Positions 26,179 through 37,184 are shown, counted from the first letter of the stretch. The stretch is DNA of 64,000 bases from Alphaproteobacteria bacterium SS10 (GCA_019192455.1 JAHCML010000007.1:137206-201205), one strand, 5' to 3'. The notes: a model not told the origin generated them from the letters alone. Made by a program: numbers and translations.

Positions 26179-29100
26179 ATGGACGGTGTGCTCGACGGGA
26201 TCAAAGGATCCAGCGATGGCAACACGGATACCGATGCACTGCTGAGCCAGGCGTCATCCGTCACCTCTTCCACCGATACAGAGTCGTTGAGCGCGCTTCA
26301 GCAGGTTGCCCAGGCAACTGACAGCGCTGATCCGGCAATTCAGGCCCTTATCGACCAGTATGGTGAGCCAATTGGCGTCGTCACCGAATTGACCGGTGAG
26401 GTGATTGCCCTCCAGGTTGATGACAGCGAGCGTCCCCTTAGCATCGGCAGCCCAATCTTCCTCGATGATGAGGTTGAGACCTTTGCCGATGGTGCCCTAA
26501 CCATCCAATTCGCAGATGAGACGACCTTTGCCCTCGGTCCGGATGCTGCGCTGTTGGTGGACGAGTATGTCTACGACCCGACGACTAACGAAGGTCAGCA
26601 CAAGTTTTCTGCCCTGAAAGGTGTATTCGTCTTCGTCAGTGGTTTGGTGGCGGAAGACACCCCAGAGAACGTCTCAATTGAGACGCCTGCCGGTACGCTC
26701 GGTATTCGCGGTACCGTCGTTGTTGGCTCGATTGAGGCCAGTGTTGGCGCCGATGGTCAGATCCAACTGACCTTCCTGCAGGGTGCAGGTGTGTTCGGTG
26801 ATCAGTTTGGTGGCATCACTGAGATTAGCGGGCTTTATGCCGGTATTAGCTCATCCAACGGCCAAACCAATCAGGTCGAGCTGTCGCCCATTCAGATTGG
26901 CGCGCTGCTGAATGAGATTGGGCCAGAGATCATTAGCAGCCTGCAAGATCAGTTGCAGGATGCCGATTGGGACTCCTTCCTCGAGCCGCTGCAAGCCTTC
27001 CAGGAAGACCAAGGCAACGCGCCTGATGATGAGGGCGAGGAAGAGGATGACGGCACCTTAACGGAAACCGGTGACGGCACAACCAACCGTCAGTTCCAAG
27101 ATAATGGTGAGAGTAACGAGACCGACGGTGATGGGGATGACGACACCACCAGCGGCGGTACGACTGAAGATACAACGGCCGGTGGCACCGGTGGTGGCAG
27201 CAGCAACGACACCGTGGCAGGGGCTGGCGCCGGTGACGATGATGGCAATGATGATGACGAGTTTCTTGAGATCCTGCTGGATGGCACCGGCGACGATGGC
27301 ACGGGCGACGGCACCGACGGCAATGACACCCTAGGCCAAGATACCCAGGGTGAGGATACCCAAGGTGAAGACACGCTCGGTGAGGACACTAGCGGTCAGG
27401 ATACCATTGGTGAGGACACGGCCGTTGTTGATCTAGGCGGTGGTGGCGGTGGCACTGACTCTGTCGGCATTGTCGGCCCAGATGGTGAGGCGATCCTCCC
27501 GGTTCCATCTGTTGAGCCACTTGGCATTCTCGCCGGAACGAACAGCGGCGACAGCAGCTCAGACTTCGATACCACCGGCAGTGATGACGAGATTTTTGGC
27601 CTCGGCTCAACTGATAACATCGATGCCGGCGGTGGTGATGACACCCTCTATGGCGGTGGCGGTTCAGATAACCTGACCGGTGGTAGTGGCGCTGATGTTT
27701 TTGCCGGGTTTGTTGGCGATTTTAACGGCGATACGATCGCGGATTTCAGCTTCTCAACCGATCAGCTGTTGGTGACTGATTTCGACCAGAGTGTCGACTC
27801 AATCGGTTTCCTGAATTCTAGCGGTGATCTCTCTGTCACCCTTACCAACACACAAGGCTCATCGACCTTCACCCTGACGGGTAATGCAGTTGCTGGTACA
27901 GCGGTTGCCACCATTACCCCAACCGCGGCACAGGTTAGTCTGGGTGGACCCAATCTGTTCCTGGGCGATGTCACGCCGAATACGTTCACCGGTTCAGCTG
28001 CCGATGAGGTGTTCTTAGGTTTCGACAACAACGACACCCTTGATGGTGCGGGCGGCAATGACCTAATCGAGGGCGGCGATGGCGACGACATTCTGTATGG
28101 CAATGGCGGGAATGACGTCATCGATGACGGTGATGGGGTGGACCTGGTCTATGGTGGCCCGGGTGACGATACGATCTATGGCAGTGATTCCGGCGATATT
28201 CTCTATGGTGGTGATGGCCTGGATTACATTGAGCTCAATGATGGCGGCATTGTCGCCTATGGCGGTGCCAATGATGATGACATCGTCTCCGCTGGCTTTA
28301 ACAACATCATCTACGGTGGTGATGGCCAAGATACGGTTGTTGTAAGCTTCGGTAATACAACAATTTTTGGCGATAATGGTGATGACAGCATCTCTGGCAG
28401 CAGCGGCGCTGATCTGATCTATGGTGGCGCTGATTTCGATACCATCGACGGCAATGGCAATAACGACATCATCTATGGTGGTGATGGCGGTGATTCCATC
28501 GATGGCGGCTTCGAGAATGACCAGATCTATGGCGATGCGGGCGATGACCGCCTGTATGGCGGGTTCGGTAATGACCAGGTCTATGGTGGTGCCAATGACG
28601 ATACGCTCGAGGGCGGTGACGGTGCCGATAGCCTCGATGGCGGTGCCGGTGTTAACCAGCTAACCGGTGGCGATGGCGCTGACGTATTCATCGTCGGCTC
28701 AGCAACGGGTGCAACAACCAACATCACCGATTTCGACCTGTTCGAAGACGACAAGATCTTTATTGAGGGTGGTTACGGTGGCTCTCTGGTCACCGTTACC
28801 CCTGCGGGCTCTGACTTATTCACGATTGATGTCGATCCTGGCGGTGATGGTCCTGGCGTGGATAACTTCTCGCTGACCCTCGATATCAGTGGCACAACCC
28901 CAGGGCTGGCCTTGGATACTGGCGGTATCTCCGTAACAGCTGCTGGTTCTGGCGCTTTCATCGACCTGAGTTCCCCATCAGTTCTGATCGGTACCAGCGG
29001 TGTCGACAACTTTACCGGCACCAGCGGTGGCGATCGGATAATCGGCAATGGCGGTGCTGACCAATTGGATGGCGCCGGCGGTAATGACAGCATTTACGGT

Positions 29101-32100
29101 GGTAATGACGCTGAGACGATCCAGGGCGGCAACGGCAATGACAGCATCGATGCCCAGGGTGGTGCCGATAGTCTTGTTGCTGGATTTGGAGAGGATACGG
29201 TTTTCTCTGGCGCGGGCAATGATACGGTGTCCGGCGGTGACGGTAATGATCGCATTACCAACAATTCAGGTGATGATTCCATTGATGGCGGTGCCGGTGA
29301 TGACAGCATCTTCGGTAGCTCCGGCAATGAGACCTTCATCGGTGGAACTGGTAATGACCGCATCTCCAGCAGCTCTGGTAATGACAGCCTGAGCGGTGGC
29401 GCCGGCAACGATAACCTTCAGGCGTCCAGCGGCACCAACACCATTGATGGTGGTGCGGATAACGACACCATCTTCGGTGGTAACCAGGCTGACTCGATTG
29501 GTGGCGGCGATGGTGTTGATTCCCTGTTCGGCGGGAATGGCAACGACACCTTCTTCTTCTCTGGTACCGATAGTGGCGACATCATCAGTGATTTCAGCAT
29601 CGGTTCCGACCGCATCTTCATTGCTGGCGCCAGCACCGGCTCACTGCCAACCCTGGGCAATAGCGGTAGCGACGTAACTGTCTCCTTCGGTGGCATTAGC
29701 TTTACCGTTAATAACCTCGACTTTACCCCGGGCGTCTTCGATGCCCAGGACACCATGGGTGGCCTGCTGTTCGGCATTGGTCCGGATGGCGCGATTGTTG
29801 GTACAGATGGTGCCGATGTCCTTACTGGTACGTCTGGCAATGACACCATTCTTGCCCTGGGCGGCATCGATAACATCGACGGTTTGGGCGGTGCTGATGT
29901 CCTTTACGGTGGCAGCAGTTTTGACGTCATCTATGGTGGCGATCAGGATGATGTTATCTATGGTGAGGGTAGCAGCGATTACCTTTATGGCCAGGCGGGT
30001 AGCGATACGCTCTACGGTGGCTCTGACTTCAGTTCAGATCGCTTTGTTGGCACTGTGTCTGAGCTTGATGGCGATGTTATTGCCGACTTCAGCCTGTTCA
30101 GTGAAACCATCATCGTCGATGGCGTTGACCTAACTGACAGTGATGTCTCGGTCTCCGTCAGCGGCAGTGATCTGCTGCTGCAAATCGATGAGGATGGCAA
30201 CGGATCAACCGACGCAACCATCCGCCTGCTTGGTCTTGGTAGCAGCGGCGCAGTTGCCGATGTTTACGGCTATGGTGGCTCAACCGATATTGGCCTGACG
30301 TCGGAGATTGCCGTTGTTGACTCTGGTCTGCTGATCTATGGCGACAGCTCTGGCAGCCCGACCGATGACAACCTGACCGGTTCACCCGGTGATGACAGCA
30401 TCTACGGCCTTGAAGGCAATGACCAACTCTACGGTGGTGCCGGTAACGACAACATCATCGGTGATGAGAGCATGAGCGGCACCGGTGCCGACTCCCTCTT
30501 CGGTCAGCAGGGTGATGACAGCATTCAGGGTTATGGCGGTCCCGACCTTATTGATGGCGGCAGCGATAACGACACCATCAGTGGCGATGACGGTTCCGAT
30601 ATTCTGATCGGTGGTGCCGGCAATGATTTCGTCAATGGTGGCAATGAGGGTGACACCATTTTCGGTGGCGATGGCAACGACGACCTGAATGGTGGGAACG
30701 GCAATGACATCGTCCAAGGTGATGCGGGCGATGACTTTATCACCCACAGCAATGGTGGTTTCGACACCCTGATTGGTGGCGAGGGGCAGGACTCCTTCTT
30801 CATCTCCACCGGCAGTGGCGCGCTTATCGTTGGCGGGGACGGCAATGATACCGTAAATGCCTTTGGCTCTGGTGAGATCCTTGCGGATATGGGATCCGGC
30901 AACGACAGATTCACTGGCACCAGCTTTACCGGCAAACTCGATGTGTTCGGTGGTTCTGGCACTGACACAATTCGCGGCGGCGCAGGTAACGACCTGATTG
31001 CTGGCGGTGATGGTGGTGATTTCCTAGTTGGCGGTGATGGCCGCGATACCTTTATCGGTACCGCTAGCGAGCTCTCCGGCGATTTCATTAGCGACTTCAG
31101 CCTTGACGATGGCGACGTAATCATTGTCGAGGGCGCGGATCCAAGCGTCTCTGGTCTGATTTCGGTTGTCAGCTTCTCTGGTGGTCTTCACACGCTGGGC
31201 ATTGATTTGGATGGCTCCGGCGGCCCTGACTTTACCCTTACGGTGGACGGTCTGCCCGCCGAACTGGATCCGGTAATCAATGAAGCGCTCAGCGTCATCA
31301 CGCTTGAGGATGATACCAATGGCGGTGCGACGTCTGGTGATGACACGTTGGAGGGTGACTCTGGTGGCAACACCATCTTTGGTCTTGCTGGCAACGACAT
31401 CATTCTGGGCCTTGCTGGCAATGACAACCTGATCGGTGACGCCGATAACGACACCATTGATGGTAATGAAGGTGACGACACCATCACTGGTAGCTCGGGC
31501 AATGATCAGCTTAGTGGCGGTACTGGGAATGACAGTGTCACCGGCACGTTGGGTTCAGATACGCTGCTAGGCGGTCAGGGTAACGACACCCTTGATGGTG
31601 GTGCTGACGATGATCTCGTTGGTGGCGGCCCGGGTGATGACAGCATCATTGCTGGCAATGGTTCCGATACGATCTATGGCAACGCCGGTGACGATACTCT
31701 GGACGGTGGTAATAACAACGACATCGTCTTGGGTGCTTCAGGTGCCGACAATCTGTCGGGTGGCTCTGGGAATGACATTCTGGTTGGTGGCCTGGGCGAT
31801 GAGACCATCGATGGCGGCTCTGGAAATGACATCCTTTATGATGGCGATGGCAATGCAAGGCTAACCGGTGGCAGCGGTAGCGACGTGTTCGTTCTGTCTG
31901 CCATTGTTGGGTCAAGTCATACAGTCTTCATCGATGATTTTGACAATAGTGTCGACACGCTGTTCTTAGATCCGACCTTTAATACTGAGACTGTCGGCCT
32001 GATCGAGACATCGATCAGTGTCGGCTCCTTCGACGTCACAACCATTGATATTGATCTTGAGGCTGATGGCTCGGTTGAACTGACCATTGATCTCGAGGGT

Positions 32101-34632
32101 GTAGCGATTGTCGGTGATGTTACCTTCGGTGGTATCACCTCGGTCGATCTCGGCTTTGACACCGTTAATGGTGAAGCACTGGTGTTCACCGCGATGGAGT
32201 TGATCGAGAGCACCTCGGGTACCAGCGCCGATGAATACCTGCTGATTGATGATACGGTCATCAATGGCGGCGGCGGTGGCGACATCGTCGATGGCCGCGA
32301 TGCCGGCGGCAGTATCACCCTGAATGGTGATGCCGGTGCTGACATTCTCTATGGCAGCAGCAGCAGCGATATCCTCTATGGTGGTAACTTCAGCACGCTA
32401 ACAGAGACTGAGGCCGACCTGTTCTATGGTGGCGCCGGTGGCGACATCCTCTATGGCGGCGATAACGACACCTTCTATGGCGGTGACGGCGGCGATACCG
32501 CCGTGGTTGAGCTGCTGCCGGGCGGTGGTGTTATCCGCTTAGGTGACTTTGGTACCGGTGATGCACTGGTTATCTTTGCCGGTGGCCTGGACACATCATT
32601 AATTGTTGGAACCCCGACATTTGATAGCTCGACGGGCTTCAGCACCTTCCGACTGACCGGCAATACATCTAACAACTTCATTGATGTTCAGATTGCCGGT
32701 GACCTGGTTTCGGCTGGTCTTGGGCCAACAATCGCACTGGTAGCTAGTCAAGCAACGATAGCTGGCGCCTCTCTTATCGATGTTGACAACACTCCAACAG
32801 ATGGCCTCACAGCGGTTACAGCGGGCAGTAATGATGGTGACGATATTGAAGAGATGGGGCTGACCTCCATTTCTGGTGGCGACACTATCCTCGGCTTCTT
32901 CGGTGATGACACCATTGAAATTGGAGGCCTCAGCAACTTCGTCGATGCTGGTCCGGGCGATGACCGGGTGTATGGCGTGGGGACGACAGCAGGTGACGAC
33001 ACCATTTATGGCGGCGACGGCGATGACTCGATCTATGGTGAGTATTTCGGCTTCAGCAGTGTTGCCGGTGCCAATGGTGATGATCTGCTCTATGGCGGTG
33101 ATGGTGATGATCTGATTCTTGGTGATGATAGCACCGGCTCTGGAACCGGTGCGGACACTGCCTTTGGTGAGGCCGGGGATGACCATATCGATGGCAGTGT
33201 CGGTGATGACCTACTCTACGGTAACCAGGGTCAAGATTTGCTCTATGGCGGTGACGGCCAGGACACCCTCTATGGTGGCCGAGAGGCTGACACCATCTAT
33301 GGCGGCTTTGCGGAAGATACTATCTTCGGCGGTGCCGGCGCTGACCTGATCGACCTCGATGATGACGGTTTCGCCGACGATGTTACCGACATTCTGGTCA
33401 GTAACTTTGCCGGTGACACTATCGCGGGCTTCGGTCTTGCGGAGGATGAGGTCATTCTGCCTGGCGTTTATAATGTTGAGGATATCTCAATCACCGCAAC
33501 ATCAGATGGCGCAGTTGTTAACGTTGATACTGATGGGGATGGGGTTGGTGATGTTCAATTCCAGATTGTCACCGGCACGGGTGATGAGATCTATGGTTTC
33601 ACCGTCTCCACATCGACCGACACGACGCTAACTTTCTCAACCACACTTATGACTAGCGGGTTAGGCAGCGCTAATTCGGACAGCCTGACAGGCGGTGCTT
33701 CCAATGACACGTTTGTTGGCAGCGCTCAGCAGGACACCATTTATGGCGGTGGCGGCGATGACGAGATCTTCGGTGATGATTCTGTCACCGGCGGCTTCGG
33801 CTATGATGACCTCCTCTATGGTGGCACCGAGAATGATAGTGTGGCCGGTGGCTTCGGTGATGACGCTCTCTATGGCGGCGACGATGATGATGTGATCACA
33901 GGTGGCTTCCTCTTCTCAGATGGGGAGAGTGGAAGTACTGGCAATGACATTCTCGTCGGCGGCGGTGGCCAAGATACCCTCTATGGTGGCGATGGTAATG
34001 ACGTCCTTGACGGTGTGACCCATACCAGCGGTATCCGATCTGACCTTCTCTATGGTGGTTCCGGTGATGATCAGATCACGGGTGACGAAGGTGACGTCAT
34101 TTATGGCGGTGCCGGTGATGATCAGATCACCATTAATCCGAGCTTCTTCTATGGCGGTATTATCGCCGGGGATGGTGAGGATACGATCACGCTAGACCTA
34201 ACCTCACCTGGCCAGGTCGGCACCGGACCTGATGGTGTCTCCGGTGGCAACAACTTTGACACCGTCGTGCTGAAGAATGATGGGCTGGATTACAACTTCA
34301 GTGGCTCTTCAGAGAACGTGGCCTCTACCCTATTTGACCAGATCGAACGGATTGAGCTGGGTGAAGCGGGTAGCAGCGGCTCCGGTAGTGCGACCATTAA
34401 TATTCAGGATGTCATCGATATGACGGATGGCTCGAACTCACTCGAGGTTGTCCTGCATAGCTCCAACGGCACCCTGAACCTTGATGACAACTTTGAGGAT
34501 ACGGGTATCGATCAGATTGGTGAGGGTGGCTACACCTTCAGCAAGTATGTCGATGATCTAAGCTCGCCGAGCGTGTCGATCTATGTCGCTAACGACACGG
34601 GTGCGACGGTCAATCTGACGACGATCGCTTAA
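26179..34632 (+). CDS. Giant FecR-domain RTX protein, 2817 aa
   Basis: A very large acidic secreted protein. Residues ~66-190 are a FecR domain (TELTGEVIALQV, LDDEVETFADGALTIQFADET, IETPAGTLGIRGTVVVG). Residues ~260-440 are an Asp/Glu/Gly/Thr linker with a short GEDTx tandem repeat. From ~464 to ~2645 come many blocks of GGxGxDxUx calcium-binding repeats. They are separated by at least seven spacers of the type SDRFVGTVSELDGDVIADFS. The last ~165 residues (ERIELGEAGSS, INIQDVIDMTDGSNSLEVVL) resemble the C-terminal type I signal region of RTX adhesins. No N-terminal signal peptide is seen. ATG 26179 follows GGGGG; TTG 26158 is less likely. It ends at a terminator shared with the convergent exporter operon, its likely secretion route. 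Surface adhesin or sensor-shield is my inference. Confidence 0.93.
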   Translation: MDGVLDGIKGSSDGNTDTDALLSQASSVTSSTDTESLSALQQVAQATDSADPAIQALIDQYGEPIGVVTELTGEVIALQVDDSERPLSIGSPIFLDDEVETFADGALTIQFADETTFALGPDAALLVDEYVYDPTTNEGQHKFSALKGVFVFVSGLVAEDTPENVSIETPAGTLGIRGTVVVGSIEASVGADGQIQLTFLQGAGVFGDQFGGITEISGLYAGISSSNGQTNQVELSPIQIGALLNEIGPEIISSLQDQLQDADWDSFLEPLQAFQEDQGNAPDDEGEEEDDGTLTETGDGTTNRQFQDNGESNETDGDGDDDTTSGGTTEDTTAGGTGGGSSNDTVAGAGAGDDDGNDDDEFLEILLDGTGDDGTGDGTDGNDTLGQDTQGEDTQGEDTLGEDTSGQDTIGEDTAVVDLGGGGGGTDSVGIVGPDGEAILPVPSVEPLGILAGTNSGDSSSDFDTTGSDDEIFGLGSTDNIDAGGGDDTLYGGGGSDNLTGGSGADVFAGFVGDFNGDTIADFSFSTDQLLVTDFDQSVDSIGFLNSSGDLSVTLTNTQGSSTFTLTGNAVAGTAVATITPTAAQVSLGGPNLFLGDVTPNTFTGSAADEVFLGFDNNDTLDGAGGNDLIEGGDGDDILYGNGGNDVIDDGDGVDLVYGGPGDDTIYGSDSGDILYGGDGLDYIELNDGGIVAYGGANDDDIVSAGFNNIIYGGDGQDTVVVSFGNTTIFGDNGDDSISGSSGADLIYGGADFDTIDGNGNNDIIYGGDGGDSIDGGFENDQIYGDAGDDRLYGGFGNDQVYGGANDDTLEGGDGADSLDGGAGVNQLTGGDGADVFIVGSATGATTNITDFDLFEDDKIFIEGGYGGSLVTVTPAGSDLFTIDVDPGGDGPGVDNFSLTLDISGTTPGLALDTGGISVTAAGSGAFIDLSSPSVLIGTSGVDNFTGTSGGDRIIGNGGADQLDGAGGNDSIYGGNDAETIQGGNGNDSIDAQGGADSLVAGFGEDTVFSGAGNDTVSGGDGNDRITNNSGDDSIDGGAGDDSIFGSSGNETFIGGTGNDRISSSSGNDSLSGGAGNDNLQASSGTNTIDGGADNDTIFGGNQADSIGGGDGVDSLFGGNGNDTFFFSGTDSGDIISDFSIGSDRIFIAGASTGSLPTLGNSGSDVTVSFGGISFTVNNLDFTPGVFDAQDTMGGLLFGIGPDGAIVGTDGADVLTGTSGNDTILALGGIDNIDGLGGADVLYGGSSFDVIYGGDQDDVIYGEGSSDYLYGQAGSDTLYGGSDFSSDRFVGTVSELDGDVIADFSLFSETIIVDGVDLTDSDVSVSVSGSDLLLQIDEDGNGSTDATIRLLGLGSSGAVADVYGYGGSTDIGLTSEIAVVDSGLLIYGDSSGSPTDDNLTGSPGDDSIYGLEGNDQLYGGAGNDNIIGDESMSGTGADSLFGQQGDDSIQGYGGPDLIDGGSDNDTISGDDGSDILIGGAGNDFVNGGNEGDTIFGGDGNDDLNGGNGNDIVQGDAGDDFITHSNGGFDTLIGGEGQDSFFISTGSGALIVGGDGNDTVNAFGSGEILADMGSGNDRFTGTSFTGKLDVFGGSGTDTIRGGAGNDLIAGGDGGDFLVGGDGRDTFIGTASELSGDFISDFSLDDGDVIIVEGADPSVSGLISVVSFSGGLHTLGIDLDGSGGPDFTLTVDGLPAELDPVINEALSVITLEDDTNGGATSGDDTLEGDSGGNTIFGLAGNDIILGLAGNDNLIGDADNDTIDGNEGDDTITGSSGNDQLSGGTGNDSVTGTLGSDTLLGGQGNDTLDGGADDDLVGGGPGDDSIIAGNGSDTIYGNAGDDTLDGGNNNDIVLGASGADNLSGGSGNDILVGGLGDETIDGGSGNDILYDGDGNARLTGGSGSDVFVLSAIVGSSHTVFIDDFDNSVDTLFLDPTFNTETVGLIETSISVGSFDVTTIDIDLEADGSVELTIDLEGVAIVGDVTFGGITSVDLGFDTVNGEALVFTAMELIESTSGTSADEYLLIDDTVINGGGGGDIVDGRDAGGSITLNGDAGADILYGSSSSDILYGGNFSTLTETEADLFYGGAGGDILYGGDNDTFYGGDGGDTAVVELLPGGGVIRLGDFGTGDALVIFAGGLDTSLIVGTPTFDSSTGFSTFRLTGNTSNNFIDVQIAGDLVSAGLGPTIALVASQATIAGASLIDVDNTPTDGLTAVTAGSNDGDDIEEMGLTSISGGDTILGFFGDDTIEIGGLSNFVDAGPGDDRVYGVGTTAGDDTIYGGDGDDSIYGEYFGFSSVAGANGDDLLYGGDGDDLILGDDSTGSGTGADTAFGEAGDDHIDGSVGDDLLYGNQGQDLLYGGDGQDTLYGGREADTIYGGFAEDTIFGGAGADLIDLDDDGFADDVTDILVSNFAGDTIAGFGLAEDEVILPGVYNVEDISITATSDGAVVNVDTDGDGVGDVQFQIVTGTGDEIYGFTVSTSTDTTLTFSTTLMTSGLGSANSDSLTGGASNDTFVGSAQQDTIYGGGGDDEIFGDDSVTGGFGYDDLLYGGTENDSVAGGFGDDALYGGDDDDVITGGFLFSDGESGSTGNDILVGGGGQDTLYGGDGNDVLDGVTHTSGIRSDLLYGGSGDDQITGDEGDVIYGGAGDDQITINPSFFYGGIIAGDGEDTITLDLTSPGQVGTGPDGVSGGNNFDTVVLKNDGLDYNFSGSSENVASTLFDQIERIELGEAGSSGSGSATINIQDVIDMTDGSNSLEVVLHSSNGTLNLDDNFEDTGIDQIGEGGYTFSKYVDDLSSPSVSIYVANDTGATVNLTTIA
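27334..27420 (+). repeat. 15-bp tandem repeat encoding GEDTx
   Basis: Five full and one partial 15-bp units encode G(Q/E)DTx within the acidic linker of the giant RTX protein. Units differ at silent positions (gat/gac, gag/gaa), so the protein repeat is older than a recent slippage event. Confidence 0.75.
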
Positions 34633-34652
34633 GGCTTTTAGGGCCTTCACAG

Positions 34653-34689
34653 AAAAAGCCGCGGGGCCATCCGGTCGCCGCGGCTTTTT
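34653..34689. terminator. Bidirectional intrinsic terminator
   Basis: AAAAAGCCGCGG (34653-34664) pairs perfectly with CCGCGGCTTTTT (34678-34689) across a 13-base loop. The T-run follows the stem on both strands. It ends transcription of the giant RTX gene (stop 34632) and of the convergent cyclase/exporter operon (stop 34711). Confidence 0.92.
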
Positions 34690-34710
34690 GTTTGTAAGTG
34701 GTGGTGTGCG

Positions 34711-37173
34711 TTACTTGGTGGTGGCCACGAATACCCCGTCCCAATCATCTCCCGGCGGTTCTGCCCGGTAAGATGAAATCCGCTCAGCGTAGAGGTCGTA
34801 AAGCACCTGGATATTCGTGCCGCGTGGTAGCCGCTCGCCTAGGGCTTCGGCTTCTGATTTCATCTGATCCAGCAGGGTTAGGGCGCCGTCCCAGTTCTGG
34901 CTGCGATAGGCAATCAGCATGTCATCAACGGTCTTGTTCAACTGTTGGAAGGCAGGGTCAGCGCCCTCGGCCTCAGCACCCAGTAGGCCATAAATCGTAA
35001 CTGGCTGCAGCTTACCCTTCACCCGGATCAGGTCGAGCTCGATCGTCGCAAAGCCATCAATCTGCTCTTTCGTGGTCTCACCCACAATCATGGCCATGCC
35101 ATAGGACTTGGTCTGGCCCTCAAGCCGTGCCGCCAGGTTCACCGCATCGCCGAGGACAGAGTAAGCAAAGCGCTGCTCTGACCCCATATTGCCAACACTA
35201 CAAGGACCGGTGTTCATGCCGATACCGGCATTGAGTGGGATGAACTTCCGTCCCGCTTCCTTGGCCTGCCTCTCCAACTCCACATTTAGCGGGCCAAGTA
35301 GGGCGGTCATTTCAATCGCTGAGCGGCAGGCCTGTTTCGCATGTTCATCCACGTCCAGCGGGGCGTTCCAGAACGCCATCAAGGCATCGCCCATGTACTT
35401 ATCAATGGTGCCACGCTTCTCTAGAACCGAGGCGGTCATAGGCGTTAGGAACGCATTGATCAGCTTGGTCAGGCTCTCAGGATCATACTGCTCTGAGATC
35501 GAGGTGAAGCCCCGAATGTCTGAGAACAGGATGGTCAGCTCGCGCATCTCACCGCCCAGCTTCAGCCGCTCTGGGTTCTCTGACAGCTCATCCACCAGTT
35601 CGGGTGAGAGGTAGAGGCCAAAGGCGCCGCGCAGCTCCGCCTTCTCAGACTGGGTGCGCCAAAGATTGAGGGCGAGGGCGGAGAGATACGACAGGGTCAG
35701 CGCCGTGATTGGCATAATCGGATCGACGAACAGCAACTCGTTCTTGAATGCCATCACCGACCCACCATAGATGCCGGCGGCGGTGCTCAACGCGATTACA
35801 CCTGAGATAATTGAGCCCGCCACCTGCAACAGCAGCACGGCGCCAATCCCCAGTAACATCGCGCCCGCCCATTCAAGCAGCTGGATTTCTGCTGGTCGGG
35901 TGATGAACTTGCCCTGGAGGATCTGCTCCAACGCCTCGACATGGACCTCAACCCCCGCGATTAGGGCATTGAGGGGGGTGGATCGCAAATCCTTAAGGCC
36001 CGCGGCGCTCGTCCCGATGAACGCATATTTTCCCGCAATCTTCTCTGGATCTACCGAGCCATCAAGAATGTGGGCAGCTGACACGTATCGCTGTTCTTTA
36101 TAGTTCTTGCCTGCGTCATCGGGTTTTGGGCCCAAATGACCAGCAAAATAGACAATCATCTCCCCTCGCTCGAGGAGTGAGATTTCATGTTCCCCCACCT
36201 TTGCGCTCAGATAGCCAAGGTTGTTCAGGGTGACCTGCTGCTCTTGACCCTGATCGCCGAAACTAATGGTGCGGCGGTGATTGGGGTCCTCAAAAATATT
36301 GGCGATAATCCGTCCCCGGCGCCCGCCCTCGCCGATGCGCAAGGCTTGCAGGCTTAAGCCTGGGTAATAGAGCCCGCCCTCGCCACTGATCATTCCGGCT
36401 TCTGATTCAGGGTGGAAGGCATGGATCATCGGGATCCGTCTGACCAACCCATCCACCCCTGGGTTCATATTGAAGTGGCCGGTGCCACGTGCAGCCTGTT
36501 CAATAACGTCTAGGTTCTTAACGATCCCGTTCGTCGCCCGCTGCAAGCGCCAGATGCCAAGATCATCATTTCGCTGCCCGCCCGCCGCGACGGTTGCGTT
36601 GTCAAATCGAACACCGCCGCGCTTGTCTTGGTGGGCAGGGATTTTGCCGCCCTCACTATCAAGAGTAATGCCAGCGACCACCCGGCGCGACGCCTTGATC
36701 GCCTCGCCAAACTGCTCATCATTATCCGGTAGACCGGCGACGACGGCGGCCAGGTTTTCGGTATCAACACTGCCGTCAAAACTGGCCAGCTGGGACAGCA
36801 TCCGTTGCGGTGAGAGGCGATCCGGTTCTGCGAACACCATATCGAAGACGATCACTTTGGCATCAAGCTCGGTCAGGCGATCAACCAGCTCTGCCATTAC
36901 CGCGCGGGACCATGGCCATTGCCCCACCTTGGCTAGGGCCTTTTCATCGATATCGATAATCTTAACCGGCCATTCGGGGTCGGGTTCACGTGGCATGGCA
37001 CGCAGGTAGAAATCGAAATTGAGGCGGGTCAGGCGGTCCATGATGCCCGCACTGTCGCTATAGCCCCGTTCCCAGACTGGTAGGAAGGCGAGCAGGATCG
37101 GCAAGATCAGCTCAAGCCGCCGTTTCTTGATGAACCGCCCTGCGGCGATAAAGAAGCCCCCACGCTCTGCCAT
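34711..37173 (-). CDS. CHASE2-domain adenylate cyclase
   Basis: An 820-residue membrane sensor. A hydrophobic segment at ~20-33 leads into an extracytoplasmic CHASE2 domain (residues ~40-385; FDFYLRAMPREPDPEWPVKIIDIDE, KVIVFDMVFAEPDRLS). Three close membrane segments follow at ~405-490, then a class III cyclase domain (~540-720). The metal aspartates are in FSDIRGFTS and YMGDALMAF; DKYMGD and LGDAVNLAARLE provide the Lys and Asp that usually select ATP, so the product should be cAMP rather than cGMP. A tail of ~80 residues is helical and TPR-like. It begins 11 bp after the hlyD-like stop and is the last gene of the exporter operon. The signal sensed is unknown; the FecR-bearing giant protein is a candidate. 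Confidence 0.9.
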   Translation of the reverse strand: MAERGGFFIAAGRFIKKRRLELILPILLAFLPVWERGYSDSAGIMDRLTRLNFDFYLRAMPREPDPEWPVKIIDIDEKALAKVGQWPWSRAVMAELVDRLTELDAKVIVFDMVFAEPDRLSPQRMLSQLASFDGSVDTENLAAVVAGLPDNDEQFGEAIKASRRVVAGITLDSEGGKIPAHQDKRGGVRFDNATVAAGGQRNDDLGIWRLQRATNGIVKNLDVIEQAARGTGHFNMNPGVDGLVRRIPMIHAFHPESEAGMISGEGGLYYPGLSLQALRIGEGGRRGRIIANIFEDPNHRRTISFGDQGQEQQVTLNNLGYLSAKVGEHEISLLERGEMIVYFAGHLGPKPDDAGKNYKEQRYVSAAHILDGSVDPEKIAGKYAFIGTSAAGLKDLRSTPLNALIAGVEVHVEALEQILQGKFITRPAEIQLLEWAGAMLLGIGAVLLLQVAGSIISGVIALSTAAGIYGGSVMAFKNELLFVDPIMPITALTLSYLSALALNLWRTQSEKAELRGAFGLYLSPELVDELSENPERLKLGGEMRELTILFSDIRGFTSISEQYDPESLTKLINAFLTPMTASVLEKRGTIDKYMGDALMAFWNAPLDVDEHAKQACRSAIEMTALLGPLNVELERQAKEAGRKFIPLNAGIGMNTGPCSVGNMGSEQRFAYSVLGDAVNLAARLEGQTKSYGMAMIVGETTKEQIDGFATIELDLIRVKGKLQPVTIYGLLGAEAEGADPAFQQLNKTVDDMLIAYRSQNWDGALTLLDQMKSEAEALGERLPRGTNIQVLYDLYAERISSYRAEPPGDDWDGVFVATTK

Positions 37174-37184
37174 AACCCGTACCC

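Noticed and set aside
26933..34000. Many antisense and shifted open frames of 60-200 residues across the giant RTX gene
   Set aside because: They mirror the periodic GGxGxDxx codons, have biased low-complexity composition (Met/Ser/Pro/Val or Pro/Ser-rich), lack ribosome sites and match no family.
11471..34632. Short-period DNA repeats in the RTX genes considered as CRISPR or minisatellite arrays
   Set aside because: The periodicity is the coded nonapeptide; units are diverged and in frame, with no unique spacers.
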